This document shows positions 44,706 to 55,646 of a stretch of 64,000 nucleotides of DNA, one piece after another. The first letter of the stretch is position 1. Each line of letters starts with the position of its first letter. The DNA comes from Ardenticatenaceae bacterium (GTDB taxonomy: Bacteria > Chloroflexota > Anaerolineae > Promineifilales > Promineifilaceae). A program made the translations under genes and the position numbers. The DNA is taken from contig JACKBN010000011.1 of assembly GCA_020634565.1 (NCBI GenBank), forward strand, positions 62,001 through 126,000, read 5' to 3'. The notes under the pieces were generated by a model. The model was given only the letters and a program-made list of their open reading frames with translations. It made no database searches and was not told the origin of the DNA.

Positions 44706-46937
44706 ATGGATCTGTTTGCACACGGCCGTAAATCCCAAATTGAAAAAGAGTCTCCGCTGGCCAACCGGATGCGCCCGCGCACGCTAGACGAATACGTGGG
44801 CCAAACGCACATCATGGGGCCAGGGCGGCTGCTGCGCCGCGCCATCCAGGCAGACCAGCTCTCCTCGCTCATTTTTTACGGGCCGCCCGGCACCGGCAAA
44901 ACCACCCTGGCGATGGTCATCGCCAACAGCACCGAGAGCCATTTCATTACGATAAATGCGGTTTTGGCCGGGGTGAAGGAGATTCGCGAGGCGATTGCCA
45001 CGGCGCAGGAGCGGCGCAATTTGTACGGGCAGCGCACCACGCTGTTTGTGGATGAGGTGCACCGCTGGAACAAAGCGCAGCAGGATGCGTTGCTGCCTCA
45101 CGTGGAAAATGGCACCATCATTTTGATTGGGGCTACCACTGAGAATCCATACTTTGAGGTGAACAAAGCGCTGGTGAGCCGCAGCCGCATTTTTCAGCTG
45201 CGCCCGCTCACCGAGGATGATTTGCGGGAGATTGCCCGGCAAGCGCTCGCTGACCCGGAGCGGGGCTACGGCAGTCTGAACGTCACCATCGAGCCAGAAG
45301 CGCTGGACCATTTAGTGGATGTGGCCAACGGCGACGCACGGGGTGTGCTGAATGCGCTGGAGTTGGCGGTGGAGACGACGGAAAAGGGGGCAGACGGCCG
45401 TATCCACATCACCCTCGAAGTTGCCGAAGAATCGATCCAGCGCCGCGCTGTTTTGTATGACAAAGAAGGTGACGTCCATTACGACACCATCTCTGCCTTC
45501 ATCAAAAGTTTGCGCGGCTCCGACCCCGACGCGGCGCTCTACTGGATGGCCAAAATGGTGTACGCGGGCGAAGATCCGCGCTTCATCTTCCGCCGCATGA
45601 CCATTTTTGCCGGAGAAGATGTGGGGCTGGCCGACCCGCAGGCGATCAGCGTGGTAACGAGCTGCTGGGAAGCGTTCGAGCGCATCGGCATGCCCGAAGG
45701 CCGCTTCCCGCTGGCGCAAGCGTGCATTTATCTGGCCACCGCACCCAAATCCAACTCTGCCTTCGCCTTCTTTGATGCGCTCGCCAGCGTGGAAAAAGAG
45801 CAAGAAGCGGACGTGCCCAACCATCTCAAGGACGGCAATCGGGACAAAGAAGGCTTTGGCCACGGCGAAGGGTACCTCTACCCACACGCCTACCGCGACC
45901 ATTGGGTGGCGCAGCAATATTTGCCCGACGCGCTGCAAGGCAAGATGTTCTACGAGCCGAGCGACCAGGGGTACGAGCGAAACATTCGGGACGAGGTGGC
46001 GCGGAAAAGAGAAGCCCAGCTGGCGGCGATGTTGGAGAGTGGAGACCAGAGATTGGAGATTGGGGAGATTTATACGACCAGCCCCAAGAATAAGGGCAAA
46101 GAGGCGTGGTTGCAGCGCACGATTTCGCAGGCGGGACAATCGCTGGGGCAGCAGCGGGCGCGACTGTTTGAACTGGCGGCAGTCCAGCGGCATCATCTGG
46201 TGCTGGACGTGAACGCGGGCAGCGGCCTGCTCACCTGGGAAGCGGTGCGCCGCGCCCCTGAAGGCGGCGTCTATGCGTTGGCCGCAGCCACCACCGACGG
46301 CGAAGCGCTGCGCCAACAAGCGGAACGACTGCCTGAGTTGGAACGGCCGTTCATCCTCATTGGCGATGTGACTGAGTTAGACACCCTGCTCACCCTGCGC
46401 GGCGAAGACGATTTGCATTTTGACCGCATCCTCGCCCGCAACCCAATTACCCAATTACTAAATTACCCAATTACAGAGTTGTTTGCTCCGCTTAAGCAGA
46501 GGTTGATGGAAGACGGCCGTTTCTGCCTCGTGCAAACCATTCCCAAACAAGGCCAACGACTGTACCAACTGGTCGATTGGTCTGGCGAGACGAAGGCACT
46601 GGCCAAAAAGGTTGAGCAAGCTGAGGAAACGATTTACGCCGATGAAAGCGATCCGCTGGTGAACTGGGACGTCGCCGATGTGCAGGCCGGGCTGGAAGCA
46701 GCGGGATTCACCATCGCCAGCCAGCAGCTCGACCGCGAAAAAGGGCAGCGGCGGCTCACCAAGGGTCACATCGCGCGATGGTTTGGCGAAGATGGGGAAG
46801 GCACATACGGTCGTCGCCTGCGCGAAGCTGGTTTAAGCGAGAAAGAGATCGAAAAAGTACGTACCCTGTATAAAAGACAGTTGGAGGAGCAGATTGTGGG
46901 GTGGGAAACGGCCGTGTTCTACCTCCTGGCGTTTTAG
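44706..46937 (+). CDS. rarA: RarA/MgsA-type AAA ATPase fused to a methyltransferase-like domain
   Basis: The 743-residue protein has a full RarA (MgsA) part: LANRMRPRTLDEYVGQTHIM, Walker A FYGPPGTGKTTLA (57-69), Walker B TLFVDEVHRW, then GATTENPYFEV and the RarA C-terminal tetramer domain (IFAGEDVGLADPQAI, YLATAPKSN, YPHAYRDHWV). RarA acts at stalled replication forks. From about residue 460 there is a class I methyltransferase-like domain (LVLDVNAGSGLLTWEAVRRA). Two linkers in the second half are encoded by repeat words (LESGDQRLEIGE, and PITQLLNYPITEL). The methyltransferase glycine loop reads NAGSGLL, usable but not ideal. ATG 44706 is chosen; earlier codons lie in intergenic repeats. Confidence 0.85.
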   Translation: MDLFAHGRKSQIEKESPLANRMRPRTLDEYVGQTHIMGPGRLLRRAIQADQLSSLIFYGPPGTGKTTLAMVIANSTESHFITINAVLAGVKEIREAIATAQERRNLYGQRTTLFVDEVHRWNKAQQDALLPHVENGTIILIGATTENPYFEVNKALVSRSRIFQLRPLTEDDLREIARQALADPERGYGSLNVTIEPEALDHLVDVANGDARGVLNALELAVETTEKGADGRIHITLEVAEESIQRRAVLYDKEGDVHYDTISAFIKSLRGSDPDAALYWMAKMVYAGEDPRFIFRRMTIFAGEDVGLADPQAISVVTSCWEAFERIGMPEGRFPLAQACIYLATAPKSNSAFAFFDALASVEKEQEADVPNHLKDGNRDKEGFGHGEGYLYPHAYRDHWVAQQYLPDALQGKMFYEPSDQGYERNIRDEVARKREAQLAAMLESGDQRLEIGEIYTTSPKNKGKEAWLQRTISQAGQSLGQQRARLFELAAVQRHHLVLDVNAGSGLLTWEAVRRAPEGGVYALAAATTDGEALRQQAERLPELERPFILIGDVTELDTLLTLRGEDDLHFDRILARNPITQLLNYPITELFAPLKQRLMEDGRFCLVQTIPKQGQRLYQLVDWSGETKALAKKVEQAEETIYADESDPLVNWDVADVQAGLEAAGFTIASQQLDREKGQRRLTKGHIARWFGEDGEGTYGRRLREAGLSEKEIEKVRTLYKRQLEEQIVGWETAVFYLLAF

Positions 46938-46946
46938 TTATACTCT

Positions 46947-47141
46947 CTACTCATTCTTGCCAAATGCGTCTTTTATGATTTTCCCCACCTTCAAGAAATT
47001 AAGCACCGGCAAAGCAAAGACAAGCAAGATTGCCCCACAAACCACGAAGTTTGAAAAACTGGTGCCAGGCTTGGCGGCTGCGTAGGCCGCAGCATAAAAA
47101 ATGGCAATAGCTGCAACCAGCAAAATTTTAGCAGTCCTCAT
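46947..47141 (-). CDS. Small membrane protein
   Basis: A 64-residue protein with two membrane helices (KILLVAAIAIFYAAAYAAAK and NFVVCGAILLVFALPVLNFL) and a basic tail. Its ATG overlaps the previous stop as ATGA, so it is translationally coupled to the upstream membrane gene. Unknown function. Neither gene contains the CGGCCG word. Confidence 0.65.
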   Translation of the reverse strand: MRTAKILLVAAIAIFYAAAYAAAKPGTSFSNFVVCGAILLVFALPVLNFLKVGKIIKDAFGKNE

Positions 47142-47488
47142 AAAATTTCCTGCTCAAACGCTGAAGATTGGCTTGCCGATGGCTTGTTTTTGATTTTCCG
47201 GGCGACGATAATAGAGACAATGCACACTGTGACCAAAATGACATATTCGAACAAAGTCGCGTACAGTGCGCCATCAGGGCCAAAAAATATCCCCAGCAAA
47301 AGGCCAATGCCAAAAGCCAATGGAAGTGGCGAAGCCAAAAGTAGCCCAAACAAGCGAGCACTTTGTGGGTCGGTATGGTATTCCCCTTTGCCAAATAGCA
47401 GCTTGAATAAAGATTCTGGTAGCTTCCCCGTAAAGATTGCCCCTAAACCTGCGATGAGCATCAAAATTTCAACAATTAACAAACACAT
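47138..47488 (-). CDS. Membrane protein
   Basis: The 116-residue product has an N-terminal helix (CLLIVEILMLIAGLGAIFTG), a central pair (LFGLLLASPLPLAFGIGLLL) and a C-terminal helix (YVILVTVCIVSIIVARKIKN). The start at the complement of 47488 follows CAGGAGGGAAAA, a strong ribosome binding site. No family recognised. First gene of a two-gene unit. Confidence 0.7.
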   Translation of the reverse strand: MCLLIVEILMLIAGLGAIFTGKLPESLFKLLFGKGEYHTDPQSARLFGLLLASPLPLAFGIGLLLGIFFGPDGALYATLFEYVILVTVCIVSIIVARKIKNKPSASQSSAFEQEIL

Positions 47489-47622
47489 TTTTCCCTCCTG
47501 GATTGGTTGTTAATAAGGTTTTTACAGATCTGAAGAATCCCCCTACATAATATAACAACGTAACCCAAAACAGAAAGTTTTCTCTTTGACCAAAATGACA
47601 AGCGTGTGCCCCATAGCCTGCT

Positions 47623-48837
47623 CTAGCTTTTGATGTAGCGCAGCGCGGTTTGGGCGTTGCTGAGGTATTCGACGCCGGATTCGGTGACCAGGACGTCCTC
47701 TTCCAGGCTCATGATGCCGCGATTGGGCACAACGACGTGAAGTTCTAGCGTGAAGATGTTGCCCACCTCTACTGGCAGTTCGCAGATGCCTGTGTACCGC
47801 TCCCAGCGCGGCCCCAGTACCGTGGCGCCGTCGTGGGCCACGCGGCCGAGCAGGTGGCCAAAGGCGTGCATGTATTCCGGGAAGCCATTGTCCACGATGA
47901 AGTCGCGGGCGGCTTCGTCTACCTGCCAGCCGGGAGTGCCGGGGGTGAGCTGCGCTTCGCCTGCCTTGATGGCCCCGTGCACGACCTCGAAGGCGTGTTG
48001 CACCTCTGGCGGCGCTTCGGTTTCGCCGTCGTCGAGCACGTACCACATGCGCTGGATGTCGGAGCAGTAATCATTTTGCTTGACGCCCAAATCGAGGTGG
48101 AGGGTATGCCCTTTTTGCAGCACCACATCCCCAGCGGCGGCGTGCCCCACGGCCGAATCTGGGCCACAGGTCACAATTGGATTAAATGGCTTCGGCCAGG
48201 CGTAGCCCAACCCCATCGCGTCGATACGGCCGCGGACAAAATCGGCAATCTGGCGCTGGGTCATGCCCGGTTTGGCAAACTGTTCTACCTCGTCGAAAAG
48301 GGTTTCGGTGGTGAGGACGGCCGTTCTCACCCGCTCAATCTCTTCTGGACTTTTACGCCCGCGCAGTGCTGCAATAATCTTTTCTGCCGAGATGAACCGA
48401 TCGGCAAAAGGTGTGTCCGCTAACATTGCTTGTAGATTCAGGAACAGGCCGTGGCTTAAACCATCGGCAGCCACGTCGTTTTCTGAGTAGTTGATAGCGA
48501 TCGTGCGTGGATTTTTCTCGGCCAGGACGGTGCGCAGCGGCTCGGCGATGCCCTGATCGTAGCCGATGATTTGCGGGTAGACGCCAAGCTGCTCCACATT
48601 TTCCCGGTCAAAACGGCCGATGATGCACACATGCGCCCCATCCCGGCAGAGGATGAAGGCGGAGCGCCAGGTCACATCCACATCGGCGATGAGTTCCAGG
48701 GCTGGATCGGGCGAGAGGGTGGTTTCTCGCACAAAGGTGAGCCACAGATCCACGTCTAGCTCGTTGAGAATTTCGGTGGCCTGGGCCACTTTTTCTGCCA
48801 CTAATTTTTTGTTGTCAAAAGAGGTTTGATTTGTCAC
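47623..48837 (-). CDS. M24-family metallopeptidase (Xaa-Pro peptidase-like)
   Basis: The 404-residue protein has a creatinase-like N-domain and the M24 pita-bread fold. The metal ligands are visible: D249 (LHLDLGVK), D260 (CSDIQRMW), H328 (HAFGHLLG), E365 (TLELHVVV) and E380 (SLEEDVLV). The N-terminus MTNQTSFDNKKLVAEKVAQA and the FDRENVEQLGVYPQII segment fit prolidase-type peptidases. It should remove N-terminal residues before proline or act on Xaa-Pro dipeptides. No signal peptide, so cytoplasmic. Confidence 0.87.
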   Translation of the reverse strand: MTNQTSFDNKKLVAEKVAQATEILNELDVDLWLTFVRETTLSPDPALELIADVDVTWRSAFILCRDGAHVCIIGRFDRENVEQLGVYPQIIGYDQGIAEPLRTVLAEKNPRTIAINYSENDVAADGLSHGLFLNLQAMLADTPFADRFISAEKIIAALRGRKSPEEIERVRTAVLTTETLFDEVEQFAKPGMTQRQIADFVRGRIDAMGLGYAWPKPFNPIVTCGPDSAVGHAAAGDVVLQKGHTLHLDLGVKQNDYCSDIQRMWYVLDDGETEAPPEVQHAFEVVHGAIKAGEAQLTPGTPGWQVDEAARDFIVDNGFPEYMHAFGHLLGRVAHDGATVLGPRWERYTGICELPVEVGNIFTLELHVVVPNRGIMSLEEDVLVTESGVEYLSNAQTALRYIKS

Positions 48838-48907
48838 GCGCTTCTCCGCTGGGTAATTTTTGATTTCGTGCGGAGATTATACCGAGTTCGGAGGCTGGGT
48901 AAAAAAT

Positions 48908-48980
48908 GGGACGCTGATAAACACGGATTCACACAGATTTTTGCCTCAAATCCGTGTGAATCTGTGAAAATCAGTGTCCC
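48908..48980. repeat. Long imperfect inverted repeat of GATTCACACAGATT words
   Basis: GGGACGCTGATAAACACGGA with its continuation, and ATCTGTGAAAATCAGTGTCC with the part before it, form 33-bp arms with a few mismatches around a short loop. The words recur as AATCTGTGAAATCTGTGG near 200 and 2820. Confidence 0.7.
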
Positions 48981-48990
48981 ATTAAATAAA

Positions 48991-51381
48991 CTAACGCACG
49001 ATCAGGGGGAGGTACACTTTCATGTCGTCATCGTTGAGAATGTCGCCGTAGGCAACGGTGGCCAGCATGGGGGCTGGATTGCCGTTGCTGATGCGCATGA
49101 CAAACCGCTCATCTGGCTCGTTTATGCCATCGCCGAAAATGGTGACGTTGATCGGCAGTGACGCTATGCCCGGATTAAAGGTGAGCGTACCTGAGGTGGC
49201 TTCATAATCGCTGCCTGCGTCGGCACCAGCATCACCAAAGCCATCTTCGGTGGCGTAATCCACGGTGATGGGGAAGCTGGCGGGATTGGTGAGGTTGACG
49301 GTGAAGACGGCCGTCTTCGTGCCACTATCCCCTTCTGTTACCTCTGGCCCATAGCTGAGCGAGATAACGGCCGTTTCATCATCCGTAATCGTGCCTGTTG
49401 CCTGGCTGTCGGCAAGGTTGGCCCCGGAAGCGTTGCTCAGATTCACCACAAAATTCTCGCTCGCGCCTTCATCCGTGTTGTCGCCGTTGACGGTGATTTC
49501 GATGGTTTGGCTGGTTTGACCAGGGTTGAAGGTGAGCTGCCCACTGTTCGCGATGTAATCGCTGCCTGCGCTGGCAGTGCCGTTGGCCGTGGCGTAATCC
49601 ACCGTGATGGTGCTGTCTGCGGCTGGGGATAGCGTGACGGTAAAGCTGGCAATCGTGGTGCCGTTGTCGCCTTCATCAACGGCCTGGTCTGAGATGGTCA
49701 GGCTGCTCAGGCCGTCGTCATCCACGATGGTGCCGGTTGCCTCGCCGTCGATGATGTCGGCGTTGCTGGCGCTGCTCAGGCTAACGGTAAACGTTTCGTC
49801 TGACTCGTCATTGGTGTCGCCGTTGATGGGAACGATGATGGTTTGGGTCGTCTCGCCGGGATTAAATGTGAGCTGGCCGTTGGTGGTGGTGTAGTCGTTA
49901 TTGGCAACGGCCGTTCCGGCCATCGTCGCATAATCCACCGTCACCGTTTGGCTGCTGGCCGGGGCGAGCGTCACGGTGAACACGGCGTCTGTTGTGCCGC
50001 TGTCACCCTCGTTTACAGAGATGTCTGCAATCGTCAGCTGGTTTCGGGCTTCAAACGCGCCCATATCACAAACGGCCGTTGCATTATTGTCGCCGTCTAC
50101 CGGGCGGGTGATGCCGCGCTGATCGGTGCTGGGACAGGCCGTGTTGCTGCCCGCGTCAATCGCTGGGCTGCTGGGACTGAGCGCGTGGGTAAGCGTTGGC
50201 CCGCCGTAATCGCCCAATGGCGCCAGCAACGGATCGGTTAGTTGGAGATCGCCTGTGGCGGTGAAGGCACAGCGCGTGTCGCTGCTCAGGTTGTTGCCTG
50301 CCGAGGTCCAATTATCGTTAGATAGGCACTGCCGTTGGTCATTTTGGGCGACGATGCTGTTCTGGATGGTGAGCGTGCCGCCGCTGAGATTCGCCACGCC
50401 ACCGTAGCGGGTGCCGGCGTCGGTCACTTTGTTGTAGGCAATGGTGCTGTTCAGGATAGTGGCCTCGACAGATGCGCCAATGTTGGCGACGCCTACGTAA
50501 TCGGGGGCGCTGTTATCGCTGACGGTGCTGTTGGTCATGGTAAAGACGCCGCCATTGTTTAACAAACCAGCGCCGTACTGCACCGCTTCGTTTTGGTAGA
50601 TCGTTGTGCTGTCGATAACGGCAGTACCGCCCCAAAGGATGATGCCACCGCCGGTTACTTCGGCCGTGTTGCCCTGAACGGTGCTGTCGGCCATGATTAC
50701 TTTGCCGATGGAGTACAGTCCGCCACCCTGGTTGCCATCATTGTTGGCAATCAGACTGTTGGTGATGGTGATTGTGTCATTCACGTAGTTCACAATGCCG
50801 CCGCCAATGCTGCCTGCGGTATTGCCCGAAACTTCAGAATTAACCAGCGTGAGCTGATGGTTGTTAAAAATGCCACCGCCGCCAGATGTCGTGCTGTTAC
50901 CGGTGATCAGACTATCTTCTAGCCACAAGACGCCGTAATTGGCGATGCCTGCGCCGCCAAAGATGTCCACAGGATTGAAGCTGCCATTCTGGATGGTCAC
51001 GCCGGTGATGGTGACGTTGCCCGCAGTTTCCAGCACGCGCCCGCTGGCACTGCCGTCGATGATGGTGCTGCCTACGCCTGCCCCGTTCAGCGTCAAATCC
51101 TGCACAATGAGGCCGTCAGTCAGATTTTCATGATAGGTTCCGGCAGCAATCTCGATGATGTCGTCGATACCGGCCTTGCCCATGGCGCCAGCAATCGTTT
51201 CACAGGCGGAACCCGCCGACTGGCAAGAATTGCCGTCGCTGCCGGTGGCACCGTTCACATACCAGGTGGTGGCCAGGGGGGCGGCTTGGGTGGAACGGCC
51301 GTTCCGTAACCAACCCAGCAGCGAAACAAACAAAATAGCGCTAAAAATTAGGGGGAATCCAAGGGATTTTAACTTCAGCAC
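48991..51381 (-). CDS. Secreted right-handed beta-helix protein with three Calx-beta domains
   Basis: The protein of about 796 residues begins at GTG (complement of 51381; SD AAGGAGAAAGCT), with a signal-like helix LIFSAILFVSLLGWL. The first half is a parallel beta-helix with repeats such as LTLNGAGVGSTIIDG, SLITGNSTTSGGGGIFNNHQ and NSLIANNDGNQGGGLYS, ending SSPAIDAGSNTACP (choice-of-anchor Q-like). Three Calx-beta domains follow (ISVNEGDSGTTDAVFTVTLA; QAVDEGDNGTTIASFTVTLS; PEVTEGDSGTKTAVFTVNLT). It ends KVYLPLIVR, a C-terminal tail I associate with exported Chloroflexota proteins. It is likely a surface adhesin or carbohydrate-interacting protein. Confidence 0.85.
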   Translation of the reverse strand: MLKLKSLGFPLIFSAILFVSLLGWLRNGRSTQAAPLATTWYVNGATGSDGNSCQSAGSACETIAGAMGKAGIDDIIEIAAGTYHENLTDGLIVQDLTLNGAGVGSTIIDGSASGRVLETAGNVTITGVTIQNGSFNPVDIFGGAGIANYGVLWLEDSLITGNSTTSGGGGIFNNHQLTLVNSEVSGNTAGSIGGGIVNYVNDTITITNSLIANNDGNQGGGLYSIGKVIMADSTVQGNTAEVTGGGIILWGGTAVIDSTTIYQNEAVQYGAGLLNNGGVFTMTNSTVSDNSAPDYVGVANIGASVEATILNSTIAYNKVTDAGTRYGGVANLSGGTLTIQNSIVAQNDQRQCLSNDNWTSAGNNLSSDTRCAFTATGDLQLTDPLLAPLGDYGGPTLTHALSPSSPAIDAGSNTACPSTDQRGITRPVDGDNNATAVCDMGAFEARNQLTIADISVNEGDSGTTDAVFTVTLAPASSQTVTVDYATMAGTAVANNDYTTTNGQLTFNPGETTQTIIVPINGDTNDESDETFTVSLSSASNADIIDGEATGTIVDDDGLSSLTISDQAVDEGDNGTTIASFTVTLSPAADSTITVDYATANGTASAGSDYIANSGQLTFNPGQTSQTIEITVNGDNTDEGASENFVVNLSNASGANLADSQATGTITDDETAVISLSYGPEVTEGDSGTKTAVFTVNLTNPASFPITVDYATEDGFGDAGADAGSDYEATSGTLTFNPGIASLPINVTIFGDGINEPDERFVMRISNGNPAPMLATVAYGDILNDDDMKVYLPLIVR

Positions 51382-51552
51382 AGCTTTCTCCTTATTTAGA
51401 CAATACAAGCGTTATTGATGGAGAAAGCTTACTAACCAATCGATCCGAGATCGATCAACTTTAAATTTAAGGTATCGAGCTTATTGTGTCGGTTGTATGA
51501 TGGGGAAGGTTAGGTACTTAAAAAGCGAAATATGATTCGACTTTATCTTAGT

Positions 51553-52395
51553 TCAAGATCTTTTAGAAAATCTTTGATAATCTTCATGCAACAATTCTGA
51601 GGCTAAATCTCTTTCCAGAACATCTCTTGTTCTGTCAAGATAATAATTTGCAACAATGAAAAATGTATTGAAGAGAATTGAGATCACAATACTTGCAGAG
51701 AAGCTTTTCAATAATCTTCCAAGAACTAAAACCCAATCAGTAGCGGTCGAAGATGTAATGAAAGATATGTTTTCAATCAACATTTGACTAAAAAAAGTTA
51801 GGGCAATTGTCAAAATTCCCATCAAAATAACATTACGATCATCACTATAGTATTTTTGCAAAATTCCAGATTGAAACAGCGACCTGTCCTGCTGCAAAAT
51901 ATGGCTTTGCGAAACAGTGAAAATCAAAAAAACACTCAAGAAGACTGTGCCGCTTTGAATCAAAAGCGTTGCAATAACTTCATAAAGAGTATCTGAGTTC
52001 GCAAGATAAAGAAGGATAAAACTTAAGAAGAAGATGGGAGTGATTTTCTGCCAATTTTCTTTGAATTCTGTAGTTAGAAACCTACCAAAACCTTGGATAT
52101 TGCTGTCTGCTCCATACCAAACTTTCTTTTCCGCAAATGAAAAATCATTCTCTGTAAGCGGTTTATCCGTCAAGATATCAAAATGCTGAGGTGAAATATC
52201 TGAGAATTGGGCTTTAACAATCGTTTCCAAATTCACGAATGAAACATTTGGAATGCTTTTCGTTAAGTTAACGAATGTAGAATAAAATCTTTGGAACTCG
52301 TCTATTGAACTTATCTGCAAAGCAATAGGATTGTATTCATTATTGAGTAGCTTTCGGCATATGCTTTGAATCTGATTTGAGTCTCTAGATGTCAC
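51553..52395 (-). CDS. Multi-pass membrane protein, partner of the next gene (unknown)
   Basis: The 280-residue product begins at GTG (complement of 52395), with GGAGGAAG just upstream inside the preceding gene. The first 130 residues are soluble and end KVWYGADSNIQGFGRF. Four hydrophobic segments follow: ITPIFFLSFILLYLANS, IATLLIQSGTVFLSVFLIFT, ILMGILTIALTFFSQMLI and ASIVISILFNTFFIVANYYL. A short charged tail closes the protein. No family recognised. Two genes this close (one base apart), AT-rich and without the CGGCCG word, form a self-contained module; the layout of soluble protein plus membrane protein resembles many two-gene defence systems. Confidence 0.7.
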   Translation of the reverse strand: MTSRDSNQIQSICRKLLNNEYNPIALQISSIDEFQRFYSTFVNLTKSIPNVSFVNLETIVKAQFSDISPQHFDILTDKPLTENDFSFAEKKVWYGADSNIQGFGRFLTTEFKENWQKITPIFFLSFILLYLANSDTLYEVIATLLIQSGTVFLSVFLIFTVSQSHILQQDRSLFQSGILQKYYSDDRNVILMGILTIALTFFSQMLIENISFITSSTATDWVLVLGRLLKSFSASIVISILFNTFFIVANYYLDRTRDVLERDLASELLHEDYQRFSKRS

Positions 52396-52396
52396 T

Positions 52397-53332
52397 TTAA
52401 TCTTCTTCCTCCAACTTCAGACTTTCAAACAAACTCATTTGGCCATCTTTTCTTTGCGTTGAAGTTGGAGTATCTAAGAATATTGCTTGCTCTTTTCTTA
52501 ATCGGTTGATCACAACTTCTAGCTCTTGCTCTGGCAATATTCTGGCATTCATATCTACATAGAACTCAAATTTGTGTTTAACCTCGCGCCGCATAATGTA
52601 CTCTTCTTGGTCGATATTGTAAGTCATTGATTGAGGCCTACTAGCATAAATCAAGTCTTTTGCTAGGTGAGTTCTCTTCAAATCTCCGTCTGAATCAGCT
52701 TCCAAATCAACTTTTTTCAAGTGAGAATAATCATGCTTATGACTCTCACGGATGATAGCATTTTTTTCTCTTTGAGGATTGTAATAATCAAGATCGGGTG
52801 GCACTTGATCTTCGTTTAAATTTGTCACGCGCAGTTTTGCAACTCTTGAACTGTTATTAAACGCATCTAAAAAATCGGCGCTACTATATTTACTAGGCGC
52901 ATTATAAAGATCAATAGTCGTACGCATACTACACTTAGCCAATACTGAGTCAAGGGCCTTGCGAAAACGATCATAAGCAATAGTCATGTTGAGCGCTGGA
53001 TTGTTAACGAACTTCGTGTTTTGCAAAAGAAGTTTCCCTGAATTGGCAAAGACAACAAAAAACAACCTTGCGAAAGGCGTGCTTTGCCGAATATCCAGCT
53101 TTTTCTTTTTGTCATAGTGCCATTCTTCTTCTTCATATTGAATAGCAAAATAGCCACCTATGACATTCCCTTGTCGTTGCGTTCCAACAAATCCATACAA
53201 TTGGGGTTCAGTGCCTAAAAGCTCATCCATTTGATGAATATTTCTTACAAGGCAATCAATCTGACTTGGTTGAATATTTTCCCAGTCAGGCCCATAGATT
53301 TCTAGTAGATCACAGTGTATTTTATCCGCCAT
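52397..53332 (-). CDS. Hypothetical soluble protein of an AT-rich two-gene module
   Basis: The 311-residue protein begins MADKIHCDLLEIYGPDWENI behind CAGGAGGGTTT. It has a beta-rich N-half (FVGTQRQGNVIGGYFAIQYE, RLFFVVFANSGKLLLQNTKF) and an alpha/beta C-half (YVDMNARILPEQELEVVINR). The last residues contain QMSLF (298-302), close to the bacterial sliding-clamp-binding consensus QLxLF. I do not recognise the family. It is immediately followed by the membrane protein gene, with one base between. Confidence 0.65.
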   Translation of the reverse strand: MADKIHCDLLEIYGPDWENIQPSQIDCLVRNIHQMDELLGTEPQLYGFVGTQRQGNVIGGYFAIQYEEEEWHYDKKKKLDIRQSTPFARLFFVVFANSGKLLLQNTKFVNNPALNMTIAYDRFRKALDSVLAKCSMRTTIDLYNAPSKYSSADFLDAFNNSSRVAKLRVTNLNEDQVPPDLDYYNPQREKNAIIRESHKHDYSHLKKVDLEADSDGDLKRTHLAKDLIYASRPQSMTYNIDQEEYIMRREVKHKFEFYVDMNARILPEQELEVVINRLRKEQAIFLDTPTSTQRKDGQMSLFESLKLEEED

Positions 53333-53430
53333 TTAAACCCTCCTGAAAACTATTGACTGCGCTAATGTATTTATGGCCAACCAAATTGGCATTTCCCCAA
53401 ATGATGCCTTTTAGTCAGCTTCTCCTCTTA

Positions 53431-55230
<1,800 letters not shown>

Positions 55231-55412
55231 GTTCTGACCTCCAGGTGCAGTTCAATTTTTAGTGAGAAGTGGAGGATATTATAGCAGGAAAAATAAGTGA
55301 TTTTGGCTGTGAATTCTATACAAAGGCACGAAGGTTGGAAGGAGCGAAGAAAAAATAAAATATATGCTATACTTTGGCTCAGTAAACTGAAATGGCGAGA
55401 ATGAGGTGATTT

Positions 55413-55646
55413 ATGAACACAATCAGCTTGGATGAGGCTATAGAAACGGTAATGCAGTTGCCTCCTGAACAACAAGAAATGTTGATTGACATTGTGCGCC
55501 ATCGCCAAATTGAGCGTCGGCGACAAGAGATTGCTAGAGATGCACAACAATCGTTGGCTGCTTATAATGCAGGTGAGTACAAGCCACAATCCGCAGTTCA
55601 AATAATCAGAGAACTTCGTCTTGGTCTAGACGAGGATGATGAATGA
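55413..55646 (+). CDS. Antitoxin of a type II toxin-antitoxin pair
   Basis: The 77-residue protein is helical and charged: ISLDEAIETVMQLPPEQQEM, then DIVRHRQIERRRQEIARDAQ and a C-terminal ELRLGLDEDDE. This fits the antitoxin of YafQ/RelE-type modules (sometimes listed as a prevent-host-death-like or DUF-type antitoxin). ATG 55413 follows GAGGTGATTT. The stop overlaps the toxin start by ATGA. Confidence 0.75.
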   Translation: MNTISLDEAIETVMQLPPEQQEMLIDIVRHRQIERRRQEIARDAQQSLAAYNAGEYKPQSAVQIIRELRLGLDEDDE

